Shown here piece by piece: positions 1 through 8,109 of a DNA stretch of 64,000 nucleotides. A program made the position numbers and the translations under genes. The stretch comes from Actinopolymorpha pittospori (GTDB lineage: Bacteria > Actinomycetota > Actinomycetes > Propionibacteriales > Actinopolymorphaceae), in assembly GCF_014873875.1 (NCBI RefSeq), contig NZ_JADBEM010000001.1:5332001-5396000 (forward strand). The letters are read 5' to 3'. The notes beneath the pieces are model-generated. The model made no database searches and was not told where the DNA came from. It saw only the letters and a list, made by a program, of their open reading frames with translations. Position 1 is the stretch's first letter. Every line of letters starts with the position of its first letter.

Positions 1-687
1 GCGGGAGATCTCGGTGTTGTTGATGTCGGAGGAGTGCACCAACCAGTTGTGCAACAGGACGGCCTGACCTGCCTCGAGTTCGAGATGGGTCACCTTCTCG
101 GCGGGGCAGTACGTCGTGGCCTGGTCGCGGTCGAGGAAACCCGAACCGTGCTCGGGGTTGATCAGGCCGTACTTGTGGCTACCCGGGATCACCTGCACGC
201 AGCCGTTGGCGACGGTGGCGGGGTCGAGCGCGGTCCAGACGGTGATGAGCGGATCGCGGTCGAGGAAGGCCCAGCGGTCCTGGTGCCACGGCAAGAACGT
301 CCCGTGCCGGGCCGGCTTGTTCATGAACATCGCCCGGAACGCGGTGACCGGGATGTCGCCGTAGACCCGCTGGCAGATCTCGGCGAAGAGCGGACGCTGC
401 ATGTACGCGAGGAACAGCGGGTCGAACTCGAGGTCCTGGATCTTGCGGTAGTCGAGGGTCGCGCCCTTGAACCCCTTGGACTGCTTACCCGCGTCGGCGT
501 ACGCGCCGCTGCTGCTGTCGAGCTGCATCAGCATCCGGTCGTAGTCGAGGTCCGCACGGCCGAGCATGATGTCGTCGATGCGCTGCTGCAGCGCGCGCAG
601 GTCGGCGTCGTCGAGCACCTTGTCGAGGACGACGTAGCCGTGCTCGTCGTAGGACTCCCACTGTTCCGTGGACAACTGGCCAGTCAT
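1..687 (-). CDS. Phytanoyl-CoA dioxygenase (PhyH) family protein, 3' end cut by window edge
   Basis: The open frame starts with ATG at 687 and has no stop before base 1, so the C-terminus is missing; 229 residues are visible. The family uses Fe(II) and 2-oxoglutarate to hydroxylate small molecules. The facial triad is visible as H135-Q-D137 (in PWHQDRW) and a distal histidine, H218, in LVHSSD. The 2-oxoglutarate-binding arginine would lie near the missing end. It is the last visible gene of a leftward set (Gfo/Idh oxidoreductase, AraC regulator, this gene), which suggests a role in catabolism of, or sensing by, the same small molecule. The substrate cannot be deduced. A second, distant PhyH gene lies at 12199-12972. 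Confidence 0.85.
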   Translation of the reverse strand, partial: MTGQLSTEQWESYDEHGYVVLDKVLDDADLRALQQRIDDIMLGRADLDYDRMLMQLDSSSGAYADAGKQSKGFKGATLDYRKIQDLEFDPLFLAYMQRPLFAEICQRVYGDIPVTAFRAMFMNKPARHGTFLPWHQDRWAFLDRDPLITVWTALDPATVANGCVQVIPGSHKYGLINPEHGSGFLDRDQATTYCPAEKVTHLELEAGQAVLLHNWLVHSSDINNTEISR

Positions 688-874
688 GGGTCGGTTCCTC
701 CGATGGGTGTGCGACGCCGCACGAACCGACAGCGCCAGGGACAGTGCCGCGTCCACGCTAGGCGGAGAAGCAGGCATCCGGAATGGAGCCCTTGAACGTC
801 ACGATGGAGAATCTGAACTTCGCGGCGTCACGGTGGGACGAGGATGTCCGTACCAGGCCGTCTTTTCCGGGACG

Positions 875-1777
875 TCAGGAGGGCTGGTTCCCCGGGTCGA
901 GCTGATGTCGGTACTCACTCGGGCTCCGGCCGAAGTGGTGCTTGAACGCCCGACTGAAGTAGTACGGATCCTCGTAGCCCACCTCACGGGCGATCACCCG
1001 AATGGTCAGCTGGCGGTCGGTCAGCATGGCCGCCGCGCGTTCCATCCGGAGCCGGGTGAGGTACTGCAACGGGGTCAGGCCGAGCACCGTCCCGAACACC
1101 CGGTTGAGGTGCTGTCCACTGAAGCCGGACAGCTCCGCCAGTTCGGCGAGACTGGTGCGGCGCGCCAACCGCGTGTTCAGTTCGTCCAGCACGTCGGCCA
1201 CCACGGGGTCGACGGGGCGTGGGCGTAGCAGGCCGAGGGCCGCATCGTGCAGGAGGAGTTCCAGGGTCACGAGACGGGCCCACGCCGGCAGAACGAGGCG
1301 CACCTCGTCGGCGGGGCGGTCCCACTCGGTGATCAGCGCGCGGAGGTAGCCGTCCAGTCGGGTGCCCGCCCGCACCGCGCGAAGTGTCGGTGGGCGCAGC
1401 AGGTCGAACACGTCCTGGCCACCGGTCAGGGTCGCCTCGACGTGGAGCGACCCGAGGACCACACGTCTCGTCGTGGACGTCGCCGAGTGGGGTACGCCCG
1501 GCGGCACGACCAGGAGATCCCCGACCCGCAGCGGCAGGGTGCGCTCGCCAAGAACCCAGGTCACCCGGCCGCGGCGGACGAAGATGAGGTTGTAGTCCGG
1601 CACGGTCCGCGGCACCAGCGTGTAGCCGGCGTCGCGGACCTGCCGTGACCCGCCGACCGCTCGCACCTGCGTGTTGGCGACCACGAAGTCGAGGAAGGGT
1701 GGGGACACCGGCATGGGCCCACCACCCGCGGCGCGGTCCGAGCCGTCGCCCGTTTCGCCCGCGTCAGCACCGACCAT
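875..1777 (-). CDS. AraC family transcriptional regulator with N-terminal cupin domain
   Basis: A 300-residue protein with the usual two-part AraC layout. Residues about 40-130 form a cupin-like ligand-binding domain (VGDLLVVPPGVPHS is the typical cupin turn). Residues about 195-295 carry two helix-turn-helix units: TSLAELAELSGFSGQHLNRVF, then the conserved IREVAREVGY-like stretch ending in YYFSRAFKHHFGRSPSEYR. The start at 1777 has no clear ribosome-binding site; an internal ATG at 1714 would remove 21 poorly conserved residues and is a reasonable alternative. It lies 39 bases downstream of the Gfo/Idh gene and 187 bases upstream of the PhyH gene on the same strand, so it probably controls this set in response to a sugar-like ligand. 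Confidence 0.9.
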   Translation of the reverse strand: MVGADAGETGDGSDRAAGGGPMPVSPPFLDFVVANTQVRAVGGSRQVRDAGYTLVPRTVPDYNLIFVRRGRVTWVLGERTLPLRVGDLLVVPPGVPHSATSTTRRVVLGSLHVEATLTGGQDVFDLLRPPTLRAVRAGTRLDGYLRALITEWDRPADEVRLVLPAWARLVTLELLLHDAALGLLRPRPVDPVVADVLDELNTRLARRTSLAELAELSGFSGQHLNRVFGTVLGLTPLQYLTRLRMERAAAMLTDRQLTIRVIAREVGYEDPYYFSRAFKHHFGRSPSEYRHQLDPGNQPS

Positions 1778-1816
1778 CGGCGACAGACCGCGAACGACAG
1801 GTCAGGAAACGACCGG

Positions 1817-3031
1817 TCAGGACTCTTGGGCTCCCTGGCCACCGGGCCTGCCCGGGACCACGGCCTGGACGTCGTCGTACTTGCCCTCGAGGATGTCCTC
1901 GAAGATCACGGGCTGGCCCAGCGTCGCCGACACGTAGAGCGCCCGGACCAGCGCGAGCGACAGCAGTGCTTCCCGCACGTCGACCAGCGGCCGGGTGCCG
2001 TTCTTGATCGCCGTGGCGATGTCGTCGTACTGGCGCAGGTGGCCCTTGACGAAGGTGTCCGGGTCGTTGCGGCTGCCGGAGAACTCGTCGTCGAGTTCCT
2101 TGACCGCCGCCTCGGCCTGGTTGCCGCGGACAGCAGCGCTGCGGAGGTTGTCGGCGACGACGCCGTCACCCGCGTGCAGGTAGCGGAGTTCGTCGTTGTC
2201 GATGATCGCCGAGCCGAGCGAGCCGTGCACCTGGAGCCGGGCCGTGAGGCCGGGGTAGGCGCCGGTGGTGCAGTGGAGTACGGCGAGCGCGCCGGACTCG
2301 AACCTGATCGTCGCGGTCGCGGTGTCCTCGATCTCGATCCGCTCGTGGCTGAGCTGGGCGGTGTGGGCGAAGATCTCGGCGGGACGGCCGAGGAACCAGC
2401 GCAGCAGGTCGACGGTGTGCACACCCTGGTTCATCACCGCGCCGCCGCCGTCGAGCGCCCACGTGCCGCGCCAGTCACCCGAGTCGTAGTACTGCTGACT
2501 GCGATACCACGCCATGGTGGCCACGGCCGAGGTGATGGTGCCCAGTTGCTGCTCGTCGAGCGCCTTTCGGACGGCCTGGCTGGCGGGGTCGAGCCGGTGC
2601 TGGCTGATCACGCTGACCACCTGGCCGCGTTCCTCGGCCGCTGCGACCTTGCGAGCGAACTCGACTCCACGCTGAACGCTCACGTCGAGCGGCTTCTCGA
2701 CCACGACGTGCACGCCCGCCGCGAGGCATTCCTCGGCCTGGTCGATGTGCATCCCGCTCGGGGTGCAGACCGCCGCCAGGTCGAACTCGCCGTCGCGCAG
2801 CGCCTCGGCGAGCGAGCCGTAGACGACGGGTCGCGAGCCGCCCTCGGCCACCACGGCGTCGGCTACCTGGCTGGTCGCTTCCGGCTTGGGGTCGAGCAGG
2901 CCGGTGACCGCGAAGTCGGGATGCCGGGTGGTGACGATGGCGTGGTGCTTTCCGATGATGCCGCAGCCGACGATCAGGATCCGGATCGGACTCTCGGAAC
3001 GGACGGCATTGGCGCTGGTCGGCGCGGTCAT
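1817..3031 (-). CDS. Gfo/Idh/MocA family NAD(P)-dependent oxidoreductase
   Basis: A 404-residue protein with an N-terminal Rossmann fold (RILIVGCGIIGKHHA, residues about 18-32) and the hallmark VVEKPLDVS, in which the EKP lysine is the usual catalytic/cofactor residue. The C-terminal alpha/beta domain includes the GGGAVMNQGVHTVDLLRWFLG segment, whose histidine is the usual second catalytic residue. Members oxidise or reduce sugars, inositols and related polyols. The ATG at 3031 is preceded by AAGGAG. It heads a leftward unit with an AraC regulator and a PhyH enzyme. D-apiose dehydrogenase belongs to this superfamily, so a link with the isoapionate-type locus 10 kb away is conceivable, but nothing in the sequence shows it. 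Confidence 0.9.
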   Translation of the reverse strand: MTAPTSANAVRSESPIRILIVGCGIIGKHHAIVTTRHPDFAVTGLLDPKPEATSQVADAVVAEGGSRPVVYGSLAEALRDGEFDLAAVCTPSGMHIDQAEECLAAGVHVVVEKPLDVSVQRGVEFARKVAAAEERGQVVSVISQHRLDPASQAVRKALDEQQLGTITSAVATMAWYRSQQYYDSGDWRGTWALDGGGAVMNQGVHTVDLLRWFLGRPAEIFAHTAQLSHERIEIEDTATATIRFESGALAVLHCTTGAYPGLTARLQVHGSLGSAIIDNDELRYLHAGDGVVADNLRSAAVRGNQAEAAVKELDDEFSGSRNDPDTFVKGHLRQYDDIATAIKNGTRPLVDVREALLSLALVRALYVSATLGQPVIFEDILEGKYDDVQAVVPGRPGGQGAQES

Positions 3032-3472
3032 CGGATCTCCTTCGAACTAACGCTGTCAGGGTGCCAGCTCTGGTGCGCCGCCATTATGGCTGACTGAAAT
3101 AGGCAAGATGTCCCTTGCAGTTTCCGGTAGGAACGCCCTCGCACGGGGGGGTTCGGCCTCGTCGGCTGGGTTCTGACGGCGTGCCGGCGGCGATGAAACC
3201 GCAGGTCAGCAAGGGGCGCCCGAGGGTTTGTGGGGATCGCCCGAGACGTGACCAGAAACGGCCGCGGCCATGGCGCCGGCTCCGCTCGGGGCGGGTCCTC
3301 CGGGCCAGGTCGGCCGGATCCGGCAGCGGCGGAGGCGCACCGGCAGAGCGGGAGCGACTTCGCAACCCCTGACCGCACTCGTGTTTGGTCACGAGTTTGT
3401 CACGAGGCCGGTACGGCGTGCACCTGCTACGACGCGGACCGTTGCCCTCGCGTGTCGAGGACGCGCGTGTCC
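3032..3472. other. Intergenic region with small repeats, no gene seen
   Basis: This 441-base gap lies upstream of the leftward Gfo/Idh gene and downstream of the MASE1 gene. I see no convincing coding potential; long frames crossing it have no recognisable protein character. It contains a short inverted repeat GCAAG-N6-CTTGC (3103-3118), about 70 bases before the Gfo/Idh start and therefore a possible operator. It also contains the octamer GTCACGAG twice, separated by three bases (3388-3406). A promoter for the leftward unit must lie here, but I could not assign -35/-10 boxes with confidence. Confidence 0.5.
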
Positions 3473-4435
3473 CTACCCCTGGCGTGGCCGGGCGCTCTCG
3501 TCCAACTTGTTCAACGCGTGGACGAGTTCGATGGAAGCGTTCGCGATCCGGTCCTGCGCGCGGTTGCGTTCCGACACGGCAACGGCGAGGGCGAGGGTGG
3601 CAAGCGACGCCGTCGCGACGAAGGCCTCCAGGGTGATCAGGTCGTTGTCTGTCGCCAACCGCGCCGGGAGATGGAACATCGAATAGACCGCGATGGCGGA
3701 GACGATCAGGATGCTGGGCGTGGAACCAGCTAGTTGGAAACGCCAGGCTGCCCAGATGAGGGGAGGGAAGACGAGGAAGAGCATCTGCCGGTTCGGGCTG
3801 ACCATCGTGACCGCGAGCGTGAGCGCGGCCGTGCCCGCCAGGAGTGCGACCGCCTCCAGGGCGCGGAGCGGACGTACGTGACGGGGCCATCGCATTCTCC
3901 GTATCGCCAGGAGGAACGGAGTGACGACGAGAACGCCCATTGCCAGGCTCACCCACGTCACCAGTGTCAGGTCCCAGAAATCGGCCGGCGGTGAGGTTCC
4001 CAGCAGAACAACCACGCTGGTACGAATGACCGCGGCGGGGATCATCCCGACACCGGCTGCCAAGGCCACCAAAGCCAGCAGGTCCCTTATTCGGTCGAGT
4101 TGGGTATGGAAGTCGACTCTTCGGAGAAGGGCGCAGACGACAGGATACGTGGCGGTCGTCGCCAGCGAGAGGGCCACTCCGTCCAGCAAGGGTCGGCCGA
4201 GCGTCTCGGAGGTGAGGAGAGCGCCGAGAAAGGTCCCCGGCCAGACCCGCAAGCCAAAGATCATCAGCCCGGCAACGGCGATACCGGCAGCCGGAAAGAG
4301 GACGCGCGTGAATTCGCCCTCGGCGAAGAGTTGGAGTCCCCAGAAGCGTCCGACCAGGTAGGCGGCCGTGACGGCGATGTTCTGCAAGCCGACGATCGCG
4401 ACCTGACGAATATGTCGATTATGCACGCAAGGCAC
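3473..4435 (-). CDS. MASE1-domain integral membrane sensor protein without an output domain
   Basis: A 320-residue protein consisting almost entirely of hydrophobic helices (about eight to nine predicted membrane segments between residues 10 and 290), with the LFPAAGIAVAGL and WPGTFLGALLT segments typical of MASE1 sensory domains. MASE1 normally precedes a histidine kinase or GGDEF module. Here only about 35 residues follow the last helix (SERNRAQDRIANASIELVHALNKLDE, helical), reminiscent of the linker before a kinase, and then a stop. Either the output domain was lost or this is one of the stand-alone MASE1 proteins found in actinomycetes. The start is a GTG without a strong ribosome-binding site. 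It faces away from the solo IclR-type gene at 4626. Confidence 0.75.
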   Translation of the reverse strand: MPCVHNRHIRQVAIVGLQNIAVTAAYLVGRFWGLQLFAEGEFTRVLFPAAGIAVAGLMIFGLRVWPGTFLGALLTSETLGRPLLDGVALSLATTATYPVVCALLRRVDFHTQLDRIRDLLALVALAAGVGMIPAAVIRTSVVVLLGTSPPADFWDLTLVTWVSLAMGVLVVTPFLLAIRRMRWPRHVRPLRALEAVALLAGTAALTLAVTMVSPNRQMLFLVFPPLIWAAWRFQLAGSTPSILIVSAIAVYSMFHLPARLATDNDLITLEAFVATASLATLALAVAVSERNRAQDRIANASIELVHALNKLDESARPRQG

Positions 4436-4625
4436 CTGCTGGCGTTATGACCCTGATTGCTGCTTTGAGTCGGAAAACCCCTTAACGAATTGTCCGAGCG
4501 TACCTGGAAACCCGGCTCCTGGCCAAGGTGAACGTGATCGCAGCGGCCATCGCCATTCCTGCTTCATTGCCTTTCCTTTGCCTTTTCTTGGTGATACGGT
4601 GCATTTGCTGCCTTGGGGAGGATCT

Positions 4626-4922
4626 ATGACTGTCGTCCAAACGTCGAAGGTGTTTCTGGGGCGTCAGCCGGCGGCCGTCGACAGCGCCTTCGCCATTCTC
4701 GAGACGGTCGCTCGACTCGGTCCGGGTGTCACCACACGGACCCTGATCGAGACCCTCCAGATGCCGCGGGCGACGACGTACCGCCTGGTGCGGCATCTGG
4801 TCGAGCAGGGCTACCTCGTCCGCGGCCCCGGGCTCATGCTGGGGCCTCGGGTACACGCGCTCCTGCAGGCGGCCCACGGCGAGGACGAGCCGGCGGCGCC
4901 GGACGTGCACCTCACCAGGTGA
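4626..4922 (+). CDS. Stand-alone IclR-type winged helix-turn-helix protein
   Basis: A 98-residue protein. Residues about 15-75 match the DNA-binding domain of IclR regulators (AVDSAFAILETVARLG, then TLIETLQMPRATTYRLVRHLVEQGYL and the wing). IclR proteins are normally about 250 residues with a C-terminal ligand domain, which is absent; the frame stops in GEDEPAAPDVHLTR. The ATG at 4626 is chosen because GGGGAGGA lies 5 bases upstream; an in-frame ATG at 4578 has none. The last 11 bases overlap the 3' end of the convergent signal peptidase gene. It may be a functional mini-regulator or the surviving N-terminus of a truncated gene. Confidence 0.7.
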   Translation: MTVVQTSKVFLGRQPAAVDSAFAILETVARLGPGVTTRTLIETLQMPRATTYRLVRHLVEQGYLVRGPGLMLGPRVHALLQAAHGEDEPAAPDVHLTR

Positions 4923-5505
4923 GGAGTATCCGCGCACGGACCTGTGCCGCCGGCACCGTGCCCGCACCCTGGACCCGCATCGCTCGGGAGTCGAGGGATT
5001 CGGGTCGGTTGTCGCCCATGAGCCACAGGTGGCCCGCCGGTACTGTCACCTCGAACGTCGCGGAGCCAGCGGAGCCGGCCGCCCGGGGAAGGTACGGCTC
5101 GTCCAGCGGGACTCCGTTCACGGTCAGCTGACCGTCGGCCCGGCAGCAGGCGACGACGTCGCCCCCGACGCCGATGACCCGCTTGACGAGATGGTCCGGC
5201 ACCGCTCCCACGGCCGTACGCTGCAGCCGGGCGAGCGGCTCCCGCCAGGAAGTGGGTGTGCGGACCACGACGATCGCGCCTCGCCGTGCGGTCCGGGATC
5301 CGGCACGCGCCACGAGGAGATGGTCTCCCTGCAGCAACGTCGGCGCCATCGAGTTCGACGTGACCCCCATCAGCCGGATCCCCGTGATCCCTGTCGTGGC
5401 GGTCACCACGCACCATGCGACCGCGATCCAGATGGCCGCCACGACCACGGACCGACGCCTGGGTGTCATCGTGACCCAGGCACTGGCGACGGCCCGGGCG
5501 GTCAC
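4912..5505 (-). CDS. Type I signal peptidase (S26 family), coupled to the upstream lipoprotein gene
   Basis: A 197-residue protein. One N-terminal membrane segment (residues about 18-36) is followed by the S26 boxes: SNSMAPTL with nucleophile S52, VKRVIGVGGD with general-base K108, and GDNRPESLDSR near the C-terminus. It removes signal peptides on the outer face of the membrane. The GTG at 5505 overlaps the TGA of the DUF305 gene as GTGA, a strong sign of translational coupling; an ATG at 5469 is a possible alternative. A much longer reading frame upstream merely overlaps the DUF305 gene. Its position suggests it could serve the neighbouring exported proteins, although they have lipoprotein or ordinary signals. 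Confidence 0.9.
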   Translation of the reverse strand: MTARAVASAWVTMTPRRRSVVVAAIWIAVAWCVVTATTGITGIRLMGVTSNSMAPTLLQGDHLLVARAGSRTARRGAIVVVRTPTSWREPLARLQRTAVGAVPDHLVKRVIGVGGDVVACCRADGQLTVNGVPLDEPYLPRAAGSAGSATFEVTVPAGHLWLMGDNRPESLDSRAMRVQGAGTVPAAQVRARILLTW

Positions 5506-6227
5506 GGTGCCCCGGCCCCGGGCGTTGGGGTGGCCCCGGATGCCGGGGTGGCCCCGGACAACGAGTCCGCGAGGCGACGCATGTAGGTGATCTCGGTCGT
5601 CTGCTCGCGGATGATGTGCTGGGCGATGGTGCGCGTGAAGCTGTTGTGGTCGGTCCCGAGGTAGTCCTGCGACATGGTGACCGCGCCCTCGTGGTGTTCG
5701 ACCATGAGTCGCAGGAACTCGACCTGGGCCTCCTCCCGTGGGAGCGTCCGCACCCGTGCGACCGTCTCGGGCGCGACCATGCCCGGCATCGAACTGCTGT
5801 CGTGGGCGGCGTGCATGGCGGGGGCGTGCGCGCCGTGGCCGTACTTCCGGAACGACTCCTCCCACGCCCGTGACCACGTGGTCATGACCTCGATCTCGTT
5901 CTTCTGGTCCGCCGCGATGTAGCGCGCCGTCGCCGCGACGCGTTCGTCGAGCCCCTCGTGGCGGAGGACGTTCTCGCTCAACTCGATCGCCTGGCGGTGG
6001 TGGGTGAGCATGTCGGCGACGAATCCGCGGTCGGCGGCCACGGGGATCTCGGCCTGCCGTAGTTCCGGAAAGGCGGCGACCGTGCCCCAGGGACGTTCGA
6101 CGGTCCTGGCGGCGGGCGCGGTGGCGGTGGTTCCGCCAAGCTGGACGGTCGTGTCAGCCCCGGCCGCCCCACAACCCGCGGTCAGCAGGGCGATGACGAG
6201 CGCACCGAGCCAGGCTGTTCGGGACAC
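5502..6227 (-). CDS. DUF305 family secreted lipoprotein, possible copper binding
   Basis: A 241-residue protein beginning at a GTG (6227) preceded by AAGGAG; the apparent upstream extension to 6341 has no ribosome-binding site. Residues 1-19 form a lipoprotein signal ending in LTAGC with C19 as the lipidated cysteine. The mature part holds the DUF305 four-helix unit, with the two characteristic stretches FVADMLTHHRQAIELSENVL and LMVEHHEGAVTMSQDYL. These HH and methionine clusters resemble metal-binding sites, and such proteins often occur with copper-handling genes. It is coupled to the signal peptidase downstream and lies next to the copper amine oxidase genes. Copper binding is an inference from family and context. 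Confidence 0.85.
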   Translation of the reverse strand: MSRTAWLGALVIALLTAGCGAAGADTTVQLGGTTATAPAARTVERPWGTVAAFPELRQAEIPVAADRGFVADMLTHHRQAIELSENVLRHEGLDERVAATARYIAADQKNEIEVMTTWSRAWEESFRKYGHGAHAPAMHAAHDSSSMPGMVAPETVARVRTLPREEAQVEFLRLMVEHHEGAVTMSQDYLGTDHNSFTRTIAQHIIREQTTEITYMRRLADSLSGATPASGATPTPGAGAP

Positions 6228-6378
6228 GTGCTGCTCCTTCGTTCGACGAGTGGGCGCCAGACGTGGGGGAGAGGTCGGGACGTCGTCGCGGGTACGAGCG
6301 AGCGGACAGGCGGTGGAGACGACGCGCGTCCCCACCGCCATGCCGCCGCTCCTCAGGGCGTTGGCCTACCGCGTTGGC

Positions 6379-8094
6379 TTACCGGGCCGGCTGGCCGGCC
6401 TTGACCGCGATCGGCGCGGACTCCGCCGTGCCGGAGGGATAGCCGGTCTGCGAGGCCGTCACCTTGACGGTGATCTGCTTCCTCGCGTCGGCCTTGACCG
6501 GTGTGTACGTCTCACCGACCGCCGGCGCCGGCGTACCGTCCGCGGCGGTGTTGACGATCGGCTCACCGTTGCGGAACCACACGTAGGAGTAGTTCCACGT
6601 GGTGCGGGCGGTGTTCCACGTGCCCGGGCTCGCCGTGAGCCGCGTGCCCACCCGGACCGGCGTGGAGGCCGGGGTGATGGTCGGCAGCGCGGTGTTGGTG
6701 GCGATGCAGGGGCGGGTCGTGGTGTTCACCGCGCCGCCGGTCGGACCGTTGACGCAGGACCGCGCCTCGGTGATGAACGGCGACTGGGCGAAGAAGTCCC
6801 GCGGCACCAGCTGGAACTTCTGCCAGTGGATCGGCATCGGGCTCTGGTCCTCGTCCTTGTCGGTGTGGTGGAACCCGACGTTGACCCACGCCACCGGGTC
6901 GGTGAGCTCGTGCGTGTCCTCGGCCACGTAGTCGAGGATGTTCCTGCCCGGGCAGCCGGCGTTGAGGTTGGCCGAGGCGTACTCCTCACACGCCCGGCTG
7001 TTGGTGAACGTCACGGTCGGCTGGGTCACCGGGATCAGCTGGTTCGTGGCGTTGCGGTTCACGATCTCGTACGAGCGGGGGTGCCCGTCCTTGTTCTTCG
7101 AGTTCGGGTTCAGCACCCGCCACCAGGTGAGCTGGTCGTTGCCGTCACCAGGGACGGCGTTGAACGCCCGGCTCTTCGTGGTGCCTGTCCCCTCGACGAT
7201 CGGGGCACCCGCCCCGACGCCAGGGCTGGTGAAGTCCCACTGCTCGACCTGCTGGAGTTCGCCCTTGTCGATGCCGAAGTCGACCCGCCAGATGGCGTTG
7301 TGCCAGTGGGAGGCGGCGTAGTGCTGGATCTGCGAGGTCGAACCGTCCGGGTTCGTGACCGTGGTGGGCCCGGACAGCGGCCAGCCCACCTTCGGGTCCA
7401 CCCCGAAGAAGTTCGATCCGGGGGTTCCCGGCGCGATGTCACCGGTGGCGCCGAGCCCGACCTCGATCTGGCCGTGGTCGTCGAAGACGAGCCGCTCCTG
7501 GTACTCGTACCACGAGATCTTCGAGATCGAGGAGACCGTCAACGCGGTGCCCTGCTCGGCGTACAGAACGCCGCCGCCGATCTGCGTCTCCTGGGCGTGG
7601 GTGGTGAGGCCGACCGGCTCCTCGTCGACGCAGATGCCGGGGATCGTCCGCTCGATGAGGTTGTTCTGGTAGGTGAAGGACTGGCTCACCGGGAGCGCCT
7701 CGCCCTTGCAGACCTCGGGCACCTGCGCCATGAGGTACTGCTTGCCGAAGCCGTACGACGTGATGTCGTTGTACTGCACGTGCCCGGTGTCGTACGGCAC
7801 GTTGAGCTGGGCCATGTTGAGCTGGTCGAGGACCCGCTTGTAGCCGGCGTACTCGTAGTCACCGGTCTTCGGTTTGAACTCGATGCGCTCCAGGACCAGG
7901 CCCTTGATCGGGTGGACGCGGGCGCACATCCGCCAGGCGGCGCCGTTCTCCAGGACCTTCTCGATCTGGCTCTCCTCGCAACCCAGGTTGGGCTGGTCGG
8001 CGACAGCCACCGGCGATGCGGCGGCGAGTCCGGCGCCGGAGACGAGCAGCGCCGCGGCCGTGGCGACAAGACGCGTCATTCGGGTACTACGCAT
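6379..8094 (-). CDS. Secreted copper amine oxidase-like catalytic subunit with C-terminal Ig-like domain
   Basis: A 571-residue exported protein; the signal peptide ends around ASPVAVA (residue 32). Residues about 60-450 follow the catalytic domain of copper/topaquinone amine oxidases: base D110 in NDITSYGFG, candidate topaquinone precursor Y196 in WYEY, and copper ligands H263, H265 (HWH) and H409 or H410 (FHHTDKDED). These enzymes convert primary amines to aldehydes, ammonia and H2O2. The usual N-Y-D/E-Y motif has Trp in place of Asn. The C-terminal 90 residues form an Ig-like repeat. The N-terminal N2/N3 domains of single-chain enzymes are missing; the gene 15 bases upstream may supply them. 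ATG at 8094 follows AGGAGGG. Confidence 0.8.
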   Translation of the reverse strand: MRSTRMTRLVATAAALLVSGAGLAAASPVAVADQPNLGCEESQIEKVLENGAAWRMCARVHPIKGLVLERIEFKPKTGDYEYAGYKRVLDQLNMAQLNVPYDTGHVQYNDITSYGFGKQYLMAQVPEVCKGEALPVSQSFTYQNNLIERTIPGICVDEEPVGLTTHAQETQIGGGVLYAEQGTALTVSSISKISWYEYQERLVFDDHGQIEVGLGATGDIAPGTPGSNFFGVDPKVGWPLSGPTTVTNPDGSTSQIQHYAASHWHNAIWRVDFGIDKGELQQVEQWDFTSPGVGAGAPIVEGTGTTKSRAFNAVPGDGNDQLTWWRVLNPNSKNKDGHPRSYEIVNRNATNQLIPVTQPTVTFTNSRACEEYASANLNAGCPGRNILDYVAEDTHELTDPVAWVNVGFHHTDKDEDQSPMPIHWQKFQLVPRDFFAQSPFITEARSCVNGPTGGAVNTTTRPCIATNTALPTITPASTPVRVGTRLTASPGTWNTARTTWNYSYVWFRNGEPIVNTAADGTPAPAVGETYTPVKADARKQITVKVTASQTGYPSGTAESAPIAVKAGQPAR

Positions 8095-8109
8095 GGATGG
8101 TCGCCCTCC

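Noticed and set aside
1817..3031. Assignment of the Gfo/Idh oxidoreductase as D-apiose dehydrogenase
   Set aside because: The family fits, but it lies 10 kb from the oiaX/oiaK pair in a separate, oppositely oriented unit without the DeoR operator.
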